From positions 1-39,938 of the forward strand of contig CANQBJ010000018.1 of the NCBI GenBank assembly GCA_947589665.1: a DNA stretch of 39,938 nt, written 5' to 3'. Every line of letters begins with the position of its first letter. Positions within the stretch are counted from its first letter, which is position 1. Shown here one piece after another: positions 32,319 through 39,938 of the stretch. The translations under genes and the position numbers were made by a program. The notes under the pieces were generated by a model that saw nothing but the letters and a program-made list of their open reading frames with translations, was not told the origin of the DNA and ran no database searches. This DNA comes from an uncultured Clostridia bacterium (GTDB lineage: Bacteria > Bacillota > Clostridia > Lachnospirales > CAG-274).

Positions 32319-33337
32319 CTCTCACCTAATTTCAATGACGGATATGCATTAAGGCTCATATCCGCAATATTGCCCTTCATATATTCATAATATCCTGCCG
32401 AACCTATCATGGCTGCATTGTCCGTGCATAGTATTGGCGCAGGCACACAAAATTCTATGCTCCTGTCCCTGCAGTTCTTTTCCATTTCCGCCCTTAGCTG
32501 AGTATTGGCAGAAACTCCTCCCGCAAGGGCAAGCTTTTTAACGCCTAAGCTTTCACAGGCTCTCATGGACTTCTCCACAAGTACATCTACTACAGCCTGC
32601 TGAAAGCTTGCGGCAACATCGGCAGGCTTTATTTCCTCGCCTGTCATACGAGCCTTGTTGATATAGTTAAGCACAGCAGACTTAAGTCCGCTGAAGCTAA
32701 AGTCATAGCTGTCGCTTTCAAGAGTTACCCTGGGGAATTGTATAGCCTCAGGATCGCCTTCCTTTGAAAGCCTGTCTATATGGGGACCTCCGGGATATGG
32801 CAGCCCAAGTACTCTTGCCACCTTATCCATTGCCTCGCCTGCGGCATCATCTCTTGTATGTCCCAGTATGTCAAAGCTGCTGTAGTCTCTGATATGCACA
32901 AGATGAGTATGTCCGCCGCTAACTACCATACATATGAAAGGCGGTTCCCAGTCCTTGTTCTGAATATAGTTGGCTGCTATGTGTCCCTCTATATGGTGTA
33001 CCGGTATCAATGGCTTGTCAAGGGCAAAGGCAAGCGCCTTAGCCTCCGAAAGCCCTACAAGGAGAGCGCCTACAAGCCCCGGACCATAGGTTACGGCAAC
33101 GGCGTCTACATCCTCCTTTTTAACTCCCGCATCCTTGAGGGCGCCGTCTATCACCCAGTCTATAGCCTCTATGTGCTTTCTTGAGGCTATTTCAGGCACA
33201 ACACCGCCGTATATCTTGTGCGTTGCTATCTGTGAGGCTATGACATTTGAAAGCACGTCCCTACCGTTTCTGACAACAGCGGCTGCCGTTTCGTCACAGG
33301 AGCTTTCTATAGCAAGTATCAAAACATCTTTGTCCAT
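32315..33337 (-). CDS. tsaD: tRNA N6-adenosine threonylcarbamoyltransferase TsaD
   Basis: A 340-residue ASKHA-fold enzyme that transfers the threonylcarbamoyl group to A37 of tRNA. It starts [20 protein letters not shown]; the metal histidines are in [23 protein letters not shown] and [10 protein letters not shown] are further family motifs. The ATG at 33337 has AGGTGA upstream (inside the end of rnz), better than the TTG at 33352. The product t6A is the substrate of the tcdA enzyme encoded at 6455. Confidence 0.97.
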   Translation of the reverse strand: MDKDVLILAIESSCDETAAAVVRNGRDVLSNVIASQIATHKIYGGVVPEIASRKHIEAIDWVIDGALKDAGVKKEDVDAVAVTYGPGLVGALLVGLSEAKALAFALDKPLIPVHHIEGHIAANYIQNKDWEPPFICMVVSGGHTHLVHIRDYSSFDILGHTRDDAAGEAMDKVARVLGLPYPGGPHIDRLSKEGDPEAIQFPRVTLESDSYDFSFSGLKSAVLNYINKARMTGEEIKPADVAASFQQAVVDVLVEKSMRACESLGVKKLALAGGVSANTQLRAEMEKNCRDRSIEFCVPAPILCTDNAAMIGSAGYYEYMKGNIADMSLNAYPSLKLGER

Positions 33338-33338
33338 T

Positions 33339-34247
33339 TCAGTCACCTTCAAACAAGAGCGTTACGCTCTTTCTGTCCGTACCCACATGGGTATTCTTAA
33401 AGTATTTTGCGGCATTTCCTATAAACTCACGGGGGAAGGGCATAGAAGGTGAAAAATGTGTGAGCCACATTTCCTTTACATTTCCTTTTGCCGCAAGCTT
33501 TCCCGCCTCTGAAAAGAGCATATGCTTATATTCCTTAGCCTTTTGCAGCTTGTCATCCTCGCCGTACATACCCTCGCATATAAACAGGTCTGAACCCTGT
33601 ATAAAATCGGGCAGCGCGTCTACAGGACGTGAATCCGTGGCATAGGATACCCTTATGCCCTTTCTTTCCTCGCCAAGCACCATATCCGAGGTGTATGTCC
33701 TGCCCTCGAACTCTACGCTTTCCTGCTTTTGCAGTACTGACCACAGTCTTACGGGAATATTAAGCGCCTTGGCCTTCTCCACATTGAATTTTCCTATTCT
33801 TTTTACATCTATTCTGTAGGCATAGCAGGGTATCTTGTGATTGAGCCTACAGGCGGATATATTGAATATGCCTGCCTTAATATTTTCCTCCGGCTCTATC
33901 TCCTTGAGTACTACCTCAAAGGGCAGCTCAGGGCATATCGTCTTAAGTCCATCATATACTCTCTTAAGACCGGGAGGACCCATTATCACAACAGGCTCCG
34001 TTCTGTCGGAATTGCCTATAGTAAGCAGAAGTCCGGGCAGCCCCGAAATGTGATCCGCATGATAGTGTGTAAGACAAATGACATCCGTATTTTTAAAGCC
34101 CCAGCCCATTTGCTTCATAGTGACCTGAGTACCCTCGCCGCAGTCTATAATAAGCATATGTCCGTTAAGACGCAGCAATAATGATGTAAGAAATCTGTCC
34201 GGCAAAGGCATCATACCGCCTGTGCCCAGCAGCGCAACATCCAGCAT
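33339..34247 (-). CDS. rnz: Ribonuclease Z
   Basis: A 302-residue metallo-beta-lactamase-fold endonuclease that removes 3' trailers from tRNA precursors. The zinc motif is [16 protein letters not shown] (HxHxDH, about 60-75); [13 protein letters not shown] at the start and WLTHFSPS near the end complete the site. It opens the compact leftward operon with tsaD, ruvA and ruvB. AAGGAGAG is its ribosome site. Only 46 bases separate it from yajC, and these contain a terminator, so its promoter may lie within yajC or it relies on readthrough. Confidence 0.95.
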   Translation of the reverse strand: MLDVALLGTGGMMPLPDRFLTSLLLRLNGHMLIIDCGEGTQVTMKQMGWGFKNTDVICLTHYHADHISGLPGLLLTIGNSDRTEPVVIMGPPGLKRVYDGLKTICPELPFEVVLKEIEPEENIKAGIFNISACRLNHKIPCYAYRIDVKRIGKFNVEKAKALNIPVRLWSVLQKQESVEFEGRTYTSDMVLGEERKGIRVSYATDSRPVDALPDFIQGSDLFICEGMYGEDDKLQKAKEYKHMLFSEAGKLAAKGNVKEMWLTHFSPSMPFPREFIGNAAKYFKNTHVGTDRKSVTLLFEGD

Positions 34248-34262
34248 ATATACTCTCCTTTT

Positions 34263-34287
34263 AAAAAAGGGCTTATTAAGCCCTTTG
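34263..34287 (-). terminator. yajC terminator
   Basis: AAAGGGCTT and AAGCCCTTT pair around a 4-base loop, with TTTTTT next on the minus strand. It may only partly stop transcription, because rnz begins 16 bases later. Confidence 0.8.
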
Positions 34288-34293
34288 TGTAAA

Positions 34294-34731
34294 TTATTTA
34301 CTTTCGGATTCGGAGCTCATATTAGGAGCCTTGTTTCCGTATATCTCGCTTTTCTTAACAGGTATTCTTATACCTCTGTTAGTACCGAACTCTACAACTA
34401 CTACCTGATCGTTTATCTCGGTTACCTTACCGTAGAAGCCTGAGGAGGTCATAACGTCGTCGCCTATCTTAATAGACTCCTGCATATTCTTAAGCTCTTT
34501 TTCCCTCTTCTTTGACGGTCTTATGGCAAAGAAATAGAATATAGCCACAAGGGCCAGGATATAGAGAATAAGACCTATGCCTCCGAGACCGCCTGAACGC
34601 TGTGCAGCCTGTCCCGCAGCCTGTGTTACAGCCTCTGCGGCATTTGCGGCAGCCTGAGTTGCAGCCTGGCCGGCTCCCGATTCCATTACTATAGAAGGAA
34701 CTGTGTCCAGTAAATTCAGTAATATACTCAT
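34294..34731 (-). CDS. yajC: Preprotein translocase subunit YajC
   Basis: A 145-residue accessory subunit of the Sec translocase. The single membrane helix (about 55-72) with the following FFAIRPSKKREKELKNMQESIK and GDDVMTSSGFYGKVTEIND is diagnostic. The 40 residues before the helix are unusual: Ala/Gln-rich and repetitive (QAATQAAANAAEAVTQAAGQ). I chose the ATG at 34731, 8 bases from AAGGAG; the one at 34737 is too close. secD and secF are not adjacent. Confidence 0.93.
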   Translation of the reverse strand: MSILLNLLDTVPSIVMESGAGQAATQAAANAAEAVTQAAGQAAQRSGGLGGIGLILYILALVAIFYFFAIRPSKKREKELKNMQESIKIGDDVMTSSGFYGKVTEINDQVVVVEFGTNRGIRIPVKKSEIYGNKAPNMSSESESK

Positions 34732-34766
34732 TTTCATTTCTCCTTACAAATTATATTTATTATATC

Positions 34767-34795
34767 ATTATATTAAATTATCGGCTTGTAGTCAA
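34767..34795 (-). promoter_or_regulatory. yajC promoter
   Basis: Minus strand TTGACT (34795-34790), 17 bases, TATAAT (34772-34767); close to consensus. Confidence 0.8.
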
Positions 34796-34808
34796 GATAT
34801 TTATAAAA

Positions 34809-35927
34809 TTATGAAAGTACAAAATACAGTCCCATAAGCGCAGCAAGGAATATCACATTTACCGCAGTGAAACGGCATAGGTATTTTAATCTCAGCTGAG
34901 GGTAGTTCTTTGCTATGTACTTATAGGAAATAAGGCTTGCCATAGAGGCTATAAGAGTGCCTAATCCGCCTATATCTGTGCCTATTATAAGGTGATCCCA
35001 TTTCTCCGTAAAGCCTGAAAGCAGAAGAGCGGCAGGCACATTGCTTATTATCTGGCTCAGCAGCACAGAGATGACCACCTCGCCTCCGTCTATTGTCCGT
35101 GCAATAAGATCGTTTATGCTTTCTATCCTGCCTATATTCCCCGTAAATACAAAAAAACCTACGAAGGTAAGCAGAAGTGTATAATCTATGCTTTTAAATA
35201 TTTTTCTGTCAAATATCAATAGCGCAGCTATCACTATTGCCAAAAGAACAATGTATGGCAGCAGCCTGCCTAAAGCACACAGGCTCAGTACAAACAGTAC
35301 AATGTAAAGTACTGCCTTTTTAATCGAAAAAGCCGAGCTGTCACAGGCAACCTCTATGTTTCCTATGCTGTCGTTTTTACCAAAAACTATAAACACTGTC
35401 AGGAGTATAAAAGCAAGGATGGTGTAGGGCAGCGTCAGCAATAAAAATCCGCCCATATCCATGCCCGATACGGAATAGAGATAGATATTCTGTGGATTGC
35501 CTATGGGAGTAAGCATACTGCCCAGATTTGCCGCTACGGTCTGGAGTACCGTTATGCCTGCAAGACGTTTCATATCTTTTCCGCCTGTCATTTTAAACAC
35601 CTGGAGCGTAAAGGGTACAAAGGTGATAAGGGCAATATCGTTAGTGACAGCCATACTTGTGAAAAAGCAAAGCATTACAAGTACAAGCTCCAATGCCCTT
35701 GCTGAGCGCACTCTCTTTAAGAGCCGTGCTCCCGCCATAGAAAATATGCCTATGCTGTCAAGACCTGCCATGACTGCCATAAGGCAGAAAAGAAGTATGA
35801 GGGTATCCGTATTTATGTATGTTATATACTCCCTGTCTGGGTGTACCGTAAGCATTGACAGAAGTCCCAGAAGTATAGCCACACAAAGTATTGTTTCTTT
35901 TTTTATAAAATTTATTATGCTTTTCAT
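34809..35927 (-). CDS. SLC13 / ArsB-NhaD superfamily transporter
   Basis: A 372-residue integral membrane protein with about 10 helices. The segment AVTNDIALITFVPFTLQVFK and the later SQIISNVPAALLLSGF, each with an Asn-containing re-entrant loop, are typical of the ion transporter superfamily that contains SLC13, CitMHS, ArsB and NhaD; GNPQNIYLYS is the N-P-x-N signature. The substrate (dicarboxylate, sulfate or arsenite) cannot be chosen. I prefer the ATG at 35927, with AAAGGAC upstream, to 35990. It is a single-gene unit with a divergent pectate lyase neighbour. Confidence 0.85.
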   Translation of the reverse strand: MKSIINFIKKETILCVAILLGLLSMLTVHPDREYITYINTDTLILLFCLMAVMAGLDSIGIFSMAGARLLKRVRSARALELVLVMLCFFTSMAVTNDIALITFVPFTLQVFKMTGGKDMKRLAGITVLQTVAANLGSMLTPIGNPQNIYLYSVSGMDMGGFLLLTLPYTILAFILLTVFIVFGKNDSIGNIEVACDSSAFSIKKAVLYIVLFVLSLCALGRLLPYIVLLAIVIAALLIFDRKIFKSIDYTLLLTFVGFFVFTGNIGRIESINDLIARTIDGGEVVISVLLSQIISNVPAALLLSGFTEKWDHLIIGTDIGGLGTLIASMASLISYKYIAKNYPQLRLKYLCRFTAVNVIFLAALMGLYFVLS

Positions 35928-35954
35928 ATGTGTCTGTCCTTTTGCTTTTTTTAT

Positions 35955-35983
35955 ATGATAAATGCTGAAACAAATTTTGTCAA
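35955..35983 (-). promoter_or_regulatory. Transporter gene promoter
   Basis: Minus strand TTGACA (35983-35978), 17 bases, TATCAT (35960-35955). Confidence 0.7.
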
Positions 35984-35998
35984 GCTGCATAAAATTTC

Positions 35999-36027
35999 TT
36001 GCCGTAGACTTAACTGTGTGTTATACT
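35999..36027 (+). promoter_or_regulatory. Pectate lyase gene promoter
   Basis: TTGCCG (35999-36004), 17 bases, TATACT (36022-36027), back to back with the transporter promoter. Confidence 0.6.
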
Positions 36028-36075
36028 GATTTTGTTGAAATATAAATAAATCAGAAAGCATTTGAGGTGAAGAAA

Positions 36076-38427
36076 ATGATGTCTAAAAAAAGGATCACTG
36101 CATTTGTCTTATCAGCAGTTCTTATGCTCTCTGCCATAAGCTTTTCAAGCTTTACGGCAGCGGCTGCGGAAAGAGTGCTGACAAAGGGCACATGGTATGA
36201 GTCTATGTACATTGAGTGGAACGGCGTAGGCGGCACGGACTACAATGTATACAGCAAGGAAAGCTCACAGGCAGACAGCTCTTACAAGAAGGTAGATGAC
36301 GAGCTTGTAAGAAATGTAGGCTCTGACACCTACAGAGTGGACGTGTTGGGCTTAAAGGGAGATACGAGCTATGATGTAAAGGTTGTTCCCGTTATCGGAG
36401 GAACAGAGGGAGATCCCTTTATAACATATACAGATACTCCCGAAGCCTATGACCGTTCAGGCTTTGCCTTTGCCGTAAACAAGGCTCCCGGCGCATACAA
36501 TGCCGATGGTACCGTTGCCGACGGTACGCTTATAATATACGCTACTGAGCAGAACAAGAGCAAGGTATATAACGGCAAGAGCCTTATATCTATTCTAAGC
36601 GGACTGAACAGCCTTAACAAGAACAAGCCTGTCATAATAAGAGTTATAGGCAAGATAACTCCCGTAGGTTCCTCCACAAGCCCGGGTATGTGGAAAAACA
36701 CCTGCGGCGTTACAATAGAGGGCGTAGGTCCGGGCGCAGGCTTTTCAGGCTGGGGCATAGGTTCCGGAGAAAACAAGGATACGGAGTTCAGAAATCTGAA
36801 CATCGTAGACTATAAGGAAGATGCCTTGGGATTTGAAAATTCCGAAGAGCTTTGGGTACATAACAACACGTTCTATTCAGGCTGGAATCCAAAAGACAGC
36901 ACGGCGGACAGGGATAAGCTCCACGGAGACGGCTCCTGCGACCTGCGGGAGTGCAATAATGTAACGGTATCCTACAACCATTTCAAGAGTACCGACAAGA
37001 CTGCTCTTATAGGCTCCTCTGCAAGCAGTAGAGAAAGCACGGGAAATATAACCTTCCATCACAATTTCTTTGACGGCACGAGCCAAAGAACGCCAAGAGT
37101 AAGGTGGCACAATATCCATGTTTACAACAACTATTACTACGGCACCCTAAACTATGGTATAGGAGCTACCTGTAATTGCAGCATATTTGCGGAAAACAAT
37201 TATTTTGAAGATGCGTCATCACCCTTCCTTACTTCATCACAGATAGGTTCACCTTCTTCATTCTCAAAAGATGACGGCGGTGTTATAAAGGCCTTCAACA
37301 ATGTAATGGTAAATACAAGGAAAAGCGTATCCGGTGTAGATTACTTTGAGGCTCCGTCAAAAGATTACAGAATGACGGCGGCAGATTATAAAACAGATAA
37401 GGGCGGATATACCTACAATAATTTTGATGCCGGCGGATATATAGCAAGTAATGATTATATACTGGATACTCCCGAAAATGCCAAGGCTATAGCCATTTCA
37501 AAGAGCGGCGCTCAGAAAGGAACAGCGGCAGCGAAGGATACAATCGCTCCGCCTGAGGTAACGGGAGATGTAACTGCCGTTTACTACTATGACCCTGAAA
37601 CAACAGGCTCTACAGGCAAGAACTTCGGCGGACTTGACGGCACAGGCACATTCTTCAAGGGAGCGGATACAAGCTGCAAGTCAATCAGCACATCAGGCTA
37701 CAGAGGCGCAGAGCCTTACAGCTATCAGGGCTGCTTTGCAACAGGCTCCGAGATAAGCTTTACCACATCCTCAGCCGCTAAATTTACGGTCATTGCCTCT
37801 ACACCGAGCAACACTCCTCAGAGAGTGGAGGTAAAGTGTCCTGACAATGCCGACAATGTTTATCACGGTATATTCCAGACTGGCAACAACAATGACAGTG
37901 TGCTCACCACCATCGAGCTTCTGAGTGCAGGTACATATACCTTCAAGCCTTCCACAAATGTGAATATATATTATATAGAGGTCGCTGAGTATGACGGAAA
38001 GATACCAGAAACGACTACCGTCACAACAGAGACAACTACAGCCAAGGAGACCTCAACGGAGACAACCACTGCCACAACCACAGCCAAGGAGACTTCAACG
38101 GAGACAACCACAGCCACAACCACAGCCAAGGAGACTTCAACAGAGACAACTACCGAAAAAGCACCTGATCCGAGTGAGCCCTTTGAGCCTGTATACGGCA
38201 ATGCAAACGGTGATGAAAATCTGAGCGTATCCGATGTTTCATCTCTTCTCAGCAATGTTCTCACAGGCACAAAAATGGGTATAGAGAATAAGACAGAGGA
38301 CTTTATGAGCTATGTGGATGTAGATGGTGATAAAAGATTAACATCAATAGACGTTGCTCTTGTGCTTCAAAAGATATTGGACAGCAGCTTTGAATTGCCT
38401 GTTGAGAAGCAAAAGGCAATATCATGA
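36076..38427 (+). CDS. Secreted pectate lyase (PL1) with type I dockerin
   Basis: A 783-residue secreted enzyme that cleaves polygalacturonate by beta-elimination. In order: signal peptide (1-32); a fibronectin III-like domain (about 35-118); a family 1 pectate lyase beta-helix (about 130-400) with HGDGSCDLRE, VTVSYNHFKSTDKTALIGSS, ITFHHNFFDGTSQRTPRVR and HVYNNYYYG, including the Arg of RTPRVR that serves as base; a beta-rich domain (about 525-640) that may bind carbohydrate; a Thr/Glu linker with three 14-residue repeats (about 645-695); and a dockerin (GNANGDENLSVSD and YVDVDGDKRLTSID). The ATG at 36076 follows GAGGTG. The dockerin implies attachment to a scaffoldin. Confidence 0.94.
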   Translation: MMSKKRITAFVLSAVLMLSAISFSSFTAAAAERVLTKGTWYESMYIEWNGVGGTDYNVYSKESSQADSSYKKVDDELVRNVGSDTYRVDVLGLKGDTSYDVKVVPVIGGTEGDPFITYTDTPEAYDRSGFAFAVNKAPGAYNADGTVADGTLIIYATEQNKSKVYNGKSLISILSGLNSLNKNKPVIIRVIGKITPVGSSTSPGMWKNTCGVTIEGVGPGAGFSGWGIGSGENKDTEFRNLNIVDYKEDALGFENSEELWVHNNTFYSGWNPKDSTADRDKLHGDGSCDLRECNNVTVSYNHFKSTDKTALIGSSASSRESTGNITFHHNFFDGTSQRTPRVRWHNIHVYNNYYYGTLNYGIGATCNCSIFAENNYFEDASSPFLTSSQIGSPSSFSKDDGGVIKAFNNVMVNTRKSVSGVDYFEAPSKDYRMTAADYKTDKGGYTYNNFDAGGYIASNDYILDTPENAKAIAISKSGAQKGTAAAKDTIAPPEVTGDVTAVYYYDPETTGSTGKNFGGLDGTGTFFKGADTSCKSISTSGYRGAEPYSYQGCFATGSEISFTTSSAAKFTVIASTPSNTPQRVEVKCPDNADNVYHGIFQTGNNNDSVLTTIELLSAGTYTFKPSTNVNIYYIEVAEYDGKIPETTTVTTETTTAKETSTETTTATTTAKETSTETTTATTTAKETSTETTTEKAPDPSEPFEPVYGNANGDENLSVSDVSSLLSNVLTGTKMGIENKTEDFMSYVDVDGDKRLTSIDVALVLQKILDSSFELPVEKQKAIS
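38031..38160 (+). repeat. 42-bp tandem repeat encoding the Thr/Glu linker
   Basis: Three near-identical units code for TTAKETSTETTTAT. They differ only by a few silent or near-silent changes, which suggests recent unit expansion and makes the linker length likely to vary between strains. Confidence 0.85.
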
Positions 38428-38457
38428 GTCCTATTAATTTATTCAATTAAATAAAAC

Positions 38458-38486
38458 TTGACTTATTTTGCCTTATATGGTAAAAT
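38458..38486 (+). promoter_or_regulatory. rpsF operon promoter
   Basis: TTGACT (38458-38463), 17 bases, TAAAAT (38481-38486). A leader of about 75 bases with a CTCAC/GTGAG hairpin follows. An S6:S18 autoregulatory site would be expected here but could not be confirmed. Confidence 0.75.
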
Positions 38487-38565
38487 GACATTTGTGCGTG
38501 GTATAAGCGCATATCCTTGCTCTCACATAGGGTGAGGGCCAAAGACCAGAAGGAGGTGCAAAACA

Positions 38566-38856
38566 ATGAAAAAGTATGAACTTGCTTTAGTTTTATCCCC
38601 TAACTTAGAGGAAGAGGCATTAGCTGCGGAAAAGGATTCCGTTAAGGCTCTTATTGAGAGATTCGGCGGTACTGTAGAGAATGTTGACGATTGGGGTAAA
38701 CGCAGACTTGCTTACGAAATTCAGAAGGTTACAGAGGGCTACTACAGCTTTATCACCTTCAGCGCAGAGCCTACCGCTCCCGCAGAGTTAGAGTCTCGTA
38801 TGCGTATTAAGGAAAACGTACTTCGTTATCTTATTGTTGCTCAAGAAGAAGCTTGA
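38566..38856 (+). CDS. rpsF: 30S ribosomal protein bS6
   Basis: A 96-residue protein that binds bS18 and 16S rRNA in the platform of the small subunit. MKKYELALVLSPNLEEEA and WGKRRLAYEIQKVTEGYYSF are typical. AGGAGG is the ribosome site. First gene of the usual rpsF-ssb-rpsR operon; codon use is more biased than in neighbours, as expected for a ribosomal protein. Confidence 0.98.
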   Translation: MKKYELALVLSPNLEEEALAAEKDSVKALIERFGGTVENVDDWGKRRLAYEIQKVTEGYYSFITFSAEPTAPAELESRMRIKENVLRYLIVAQEEA

Positions 38857-38873
38857 TTTAAGGAGGTCGCTTT

Positions 38874-39314
38874 ATGAACAAGGTAATTTTATTAGGTCGT
38901 ATGGCGAGAGATCCCGAGGTAAGATTTACACAGAGTGCTGAGCCTATGGCAGTGTGCAAATTTGCCATTGCAGTTGACAGACCTGTCAGAAGAGACAGCG
39001 GCGAAAGAAATGTAGATTTCATAAACTGCGTATGCTTTGGCAGAAGAGGAGAAAACATAGGTCAGTTCTTCCACAAGGGCAACAGGATCGCAGTCACAGG
39101 CAGATTACAGGTAAACGAATATACAGACCAGTCAGGCAACAGAAGATTCTCAACTGATGTTGTTGTAGATGAGTTTGACTTCTGCGAAAGCAGAAATGAC
39201 AGCAGCGCAGGCGGCTATACGGCTGCTCAGTCTGCTCCTTCACCTGCTCCTGCTCAGCCCGATGGCTTCTACAGTGTAGACAGCGATACAGATGATGAGG
39301 ATTTACCATTCTAG
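38874..39314 (+). CDS. ssb: Single-stranded DNA-binding protein
   Basis: A 146-residue SSB. The OB fold (1-105) starts MNKVILLGRMARDPEVRFTQ and includes FINCVCFGRRGENIGQFFHKG. A flexible Pro/Ala/Ser-rich linker follows, and the acidic tip DTDDEDLPF recruits partner proteins. It sits 17 bases after rpsF with AGGAGG upstream, the standard order. Confidence 0.98.
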   Translation: MNKVILLGRMARDPEVRFTQSAEPMAVCKFAIAVDRPVRRDSGERNVDFINCVCFGRRGENIGQFFHKGNRIAVTGRLQVNEYTDQSGNRRFSTDVVVDEFDFCESRNDSSAGGYTAAQSAPSPAPAQPDGFYSVDSDTDDEDLPF

Positions 39315-39346
39315 TTTTTTGAAATTTATGTAAGGAGGTCTTTAGC

Positions 39347-39577
39347 ATGATCAATAAAAAGCGTGGTCGCAGAAAGAAGAAGGTTTGTGCCTTTTGTGTA
39401 GATAAGGCAACTTCTATCGATTACAAGGATGTAGCTAAGTTACGCAGATATGTATCCGAAAGAGGCAAGATACTTCCAAGAAGGATCACAGGTAACTGCG
39501 CTAAGCATCAGAGATTACTGACTACAGCTATAAAGAGAGCAAGACACGTTGCTCTTATGGCTTATATTGCAGAATAA
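39347..39577 (+). CDS. rpsR: 30S ribosomal protein bS18
   Basis: A 76-residue basic protein of the small subunit that pairs with bS6. It has [18 protein letters not shown], whose two cysteines fit the zinc-binding (C+) form only in part, then [15 protein letters not shown] and [27 protein letters not shown] precedes it. Last gene of the operon. Confidence 0.97.
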   Translation: MINKKRGRRKKKVCAFCVDKATSIDYKDVAKLRRYVSERGKILPRRITGNCAKHQRLLTTAIKRARHVALMAYIAE

Positions 39578-39604
39578 TATATGGGCTGAGATTTAAGCCC
39601 TGAA

Positions 39605-39641
39605 TAAAAAAGGCTTGATCCAAGAGGATCGAGCCTTTTTA
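39605..39641 (+). terminator. rpsF operon terminator
   Basis: AAAAAGGCTTGATCC pairs with GGATCGAGCCTTTTT (one G-T pair) and ends in a T tract, 27 bases after the rpsR stop. Confidence 0.88.
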
Positions 39642-39712
39642 TAATGTAATATTGACTAGTGTAAATTTCTCCTGCAATTAGATAACTGAAAATTAAGGCG
39701 CTTTTATTCTGA

Positions 39713-39938
39713 TAAATTTTTGTTTAGCTGAATAAAATAAACCTCTCCACCGCCTAACGGCGGTCCCCCTCCCCTGATTAGGGGAGGCTGTGTACCGCAA
39801 AGCTATGGAGATAGCTTAGGCGTTGTTTTTTCTAAGTAAATAAGGGCTTTTGCAAAGCGCACACCTAAGGCTCCCCTAATCAGGGGAGCTGTCAGCCGCG
39901 GCAAAAGTTTATATAAAAATAGCTGTGAACGGGGCTGA
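39713..39938 (+). repeat. Dispersed hairpin element, copy F (cut by window end)
   Basis: Stem 1 is ACCGCC, loop TAAC, GGCGGT. Stem 2 is CCTCCCCT, loop GATT. Stem 3 is GCTCCCCT, loop AATC, the reverse complement of stem 2's loop. The window ends in stem 4 (GGGGCTGA). About 40 bases to its left (39675-39712) match, in reverse, the DNA to the right of copy D (23531-23570). It follows the rpsR terminator and points the same way as that gene. Confidence 0.85.

Noticed and set aside
37991..38224. Gln/Arg-rich frame overlapping the pectate lyase linker
   Set aside because: It is a shadow of the tandem repeat in another frame.
38487..38565. S6:S18 autoregulatory RNA motif before rpsF
   Set aside because: Position fits, but the conserved CCG bulge and flanking pairs could not be placed; only a small CTCAC/GTGAG hairpin is visible.
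9305..39938. CRISPR-like array from the recurring GC-rich hairpins
   Set aside because: Copies are kilobases apart with no regular short spacers and no cas genes.

Overview
The window reads as chromosome of a Gram-positive gut or rumen-type anaerobe of the Clostridia. The supporting signs are AGGAGG-type ribosome sites, sigma-A type promoters, a leucine T-box, a GEMM-I (cyclic-di-GMP-I) riboswitch, and secreted proteins with type I dockerins and Thr/Glu-rich linkers. Two dockerin proteins (a BspA-like leucine-rich-repeat protein and a family 1 pectate lyase) point to a plant-fibre degrader with a cellulosome-like system, as in Ruminococcus-type Oscillospiraceae. The genus is an inference. No rRNA, tRNA or CRISPR array was recognised.

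Region 1 (1 to about 6300) is an AT-rich integrated mobilizable element, probably cut by the left window edge. It holds a zinc-finger/RNA polymerase alpha-CTD-like protein behind paired palindromic operators, a MOB-type relaxase with MobC, a candidate oriT, a sigma-like factor and a small helix-turn-helix protein, a long unexplained noncoding stretch, a 50-residue protein, and a large serine recombinase at the right end.

Region 2 (6.4-18 kb) is ordinary chromosome: tcdA with the dockerin LRR protein, mscL, a secreted Thr-rich protein with nagZ, a D,D-carboxypeptidase with a hemolysin III protein, ftsQ-ftsZ, and an iron-sulfur aldo/keto reductase. Region 3 (18-25 kb) has a secreted transglutaminase under a GEMM-I riboswitch, a divergent polysaccharide deacetylase, a candidate small RNA, a BofC-like protein, superoxide dismutase and ferritin. 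Region 4 (23.6-36 kb) has glgA, pepF with a small membrane protein, a DUF1292 protein, T-box-controlled leuA, a compact rnz-tsaD-ruvA-ruvB operon, yajC and an SLC13/ArsB-like transporter. Region 5 (36-39.6 kb) has the dockerin pectate lyase and the rpsF-ssb-rpsR operon.

The most striking feature that no gene explains is a dispersed intergenic element of about 270 bp, present six times (about 9305, 12273, 17998, 23195, 30121 and 39713). It has imperfect terminal inverted repeats and four internal stems. Stem 1 differs between copies by compensatory changes on both arms. The loops of stems 2 and 3 are reverse complements of each other in two copies. It looks like a MITE-type element whose fold, in RNA or single-stranded DNA, is under selection. 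Other regulatory structures worth attention are a perfect hairpin that buries the Shine-Dalgarno of the carboxypeptidase gene, a candidate small RNA with C-rich loops, a 42-bp perfect palindrome next to a second hairpin repeat family, and a run of four hairpins between glgA and pepF.
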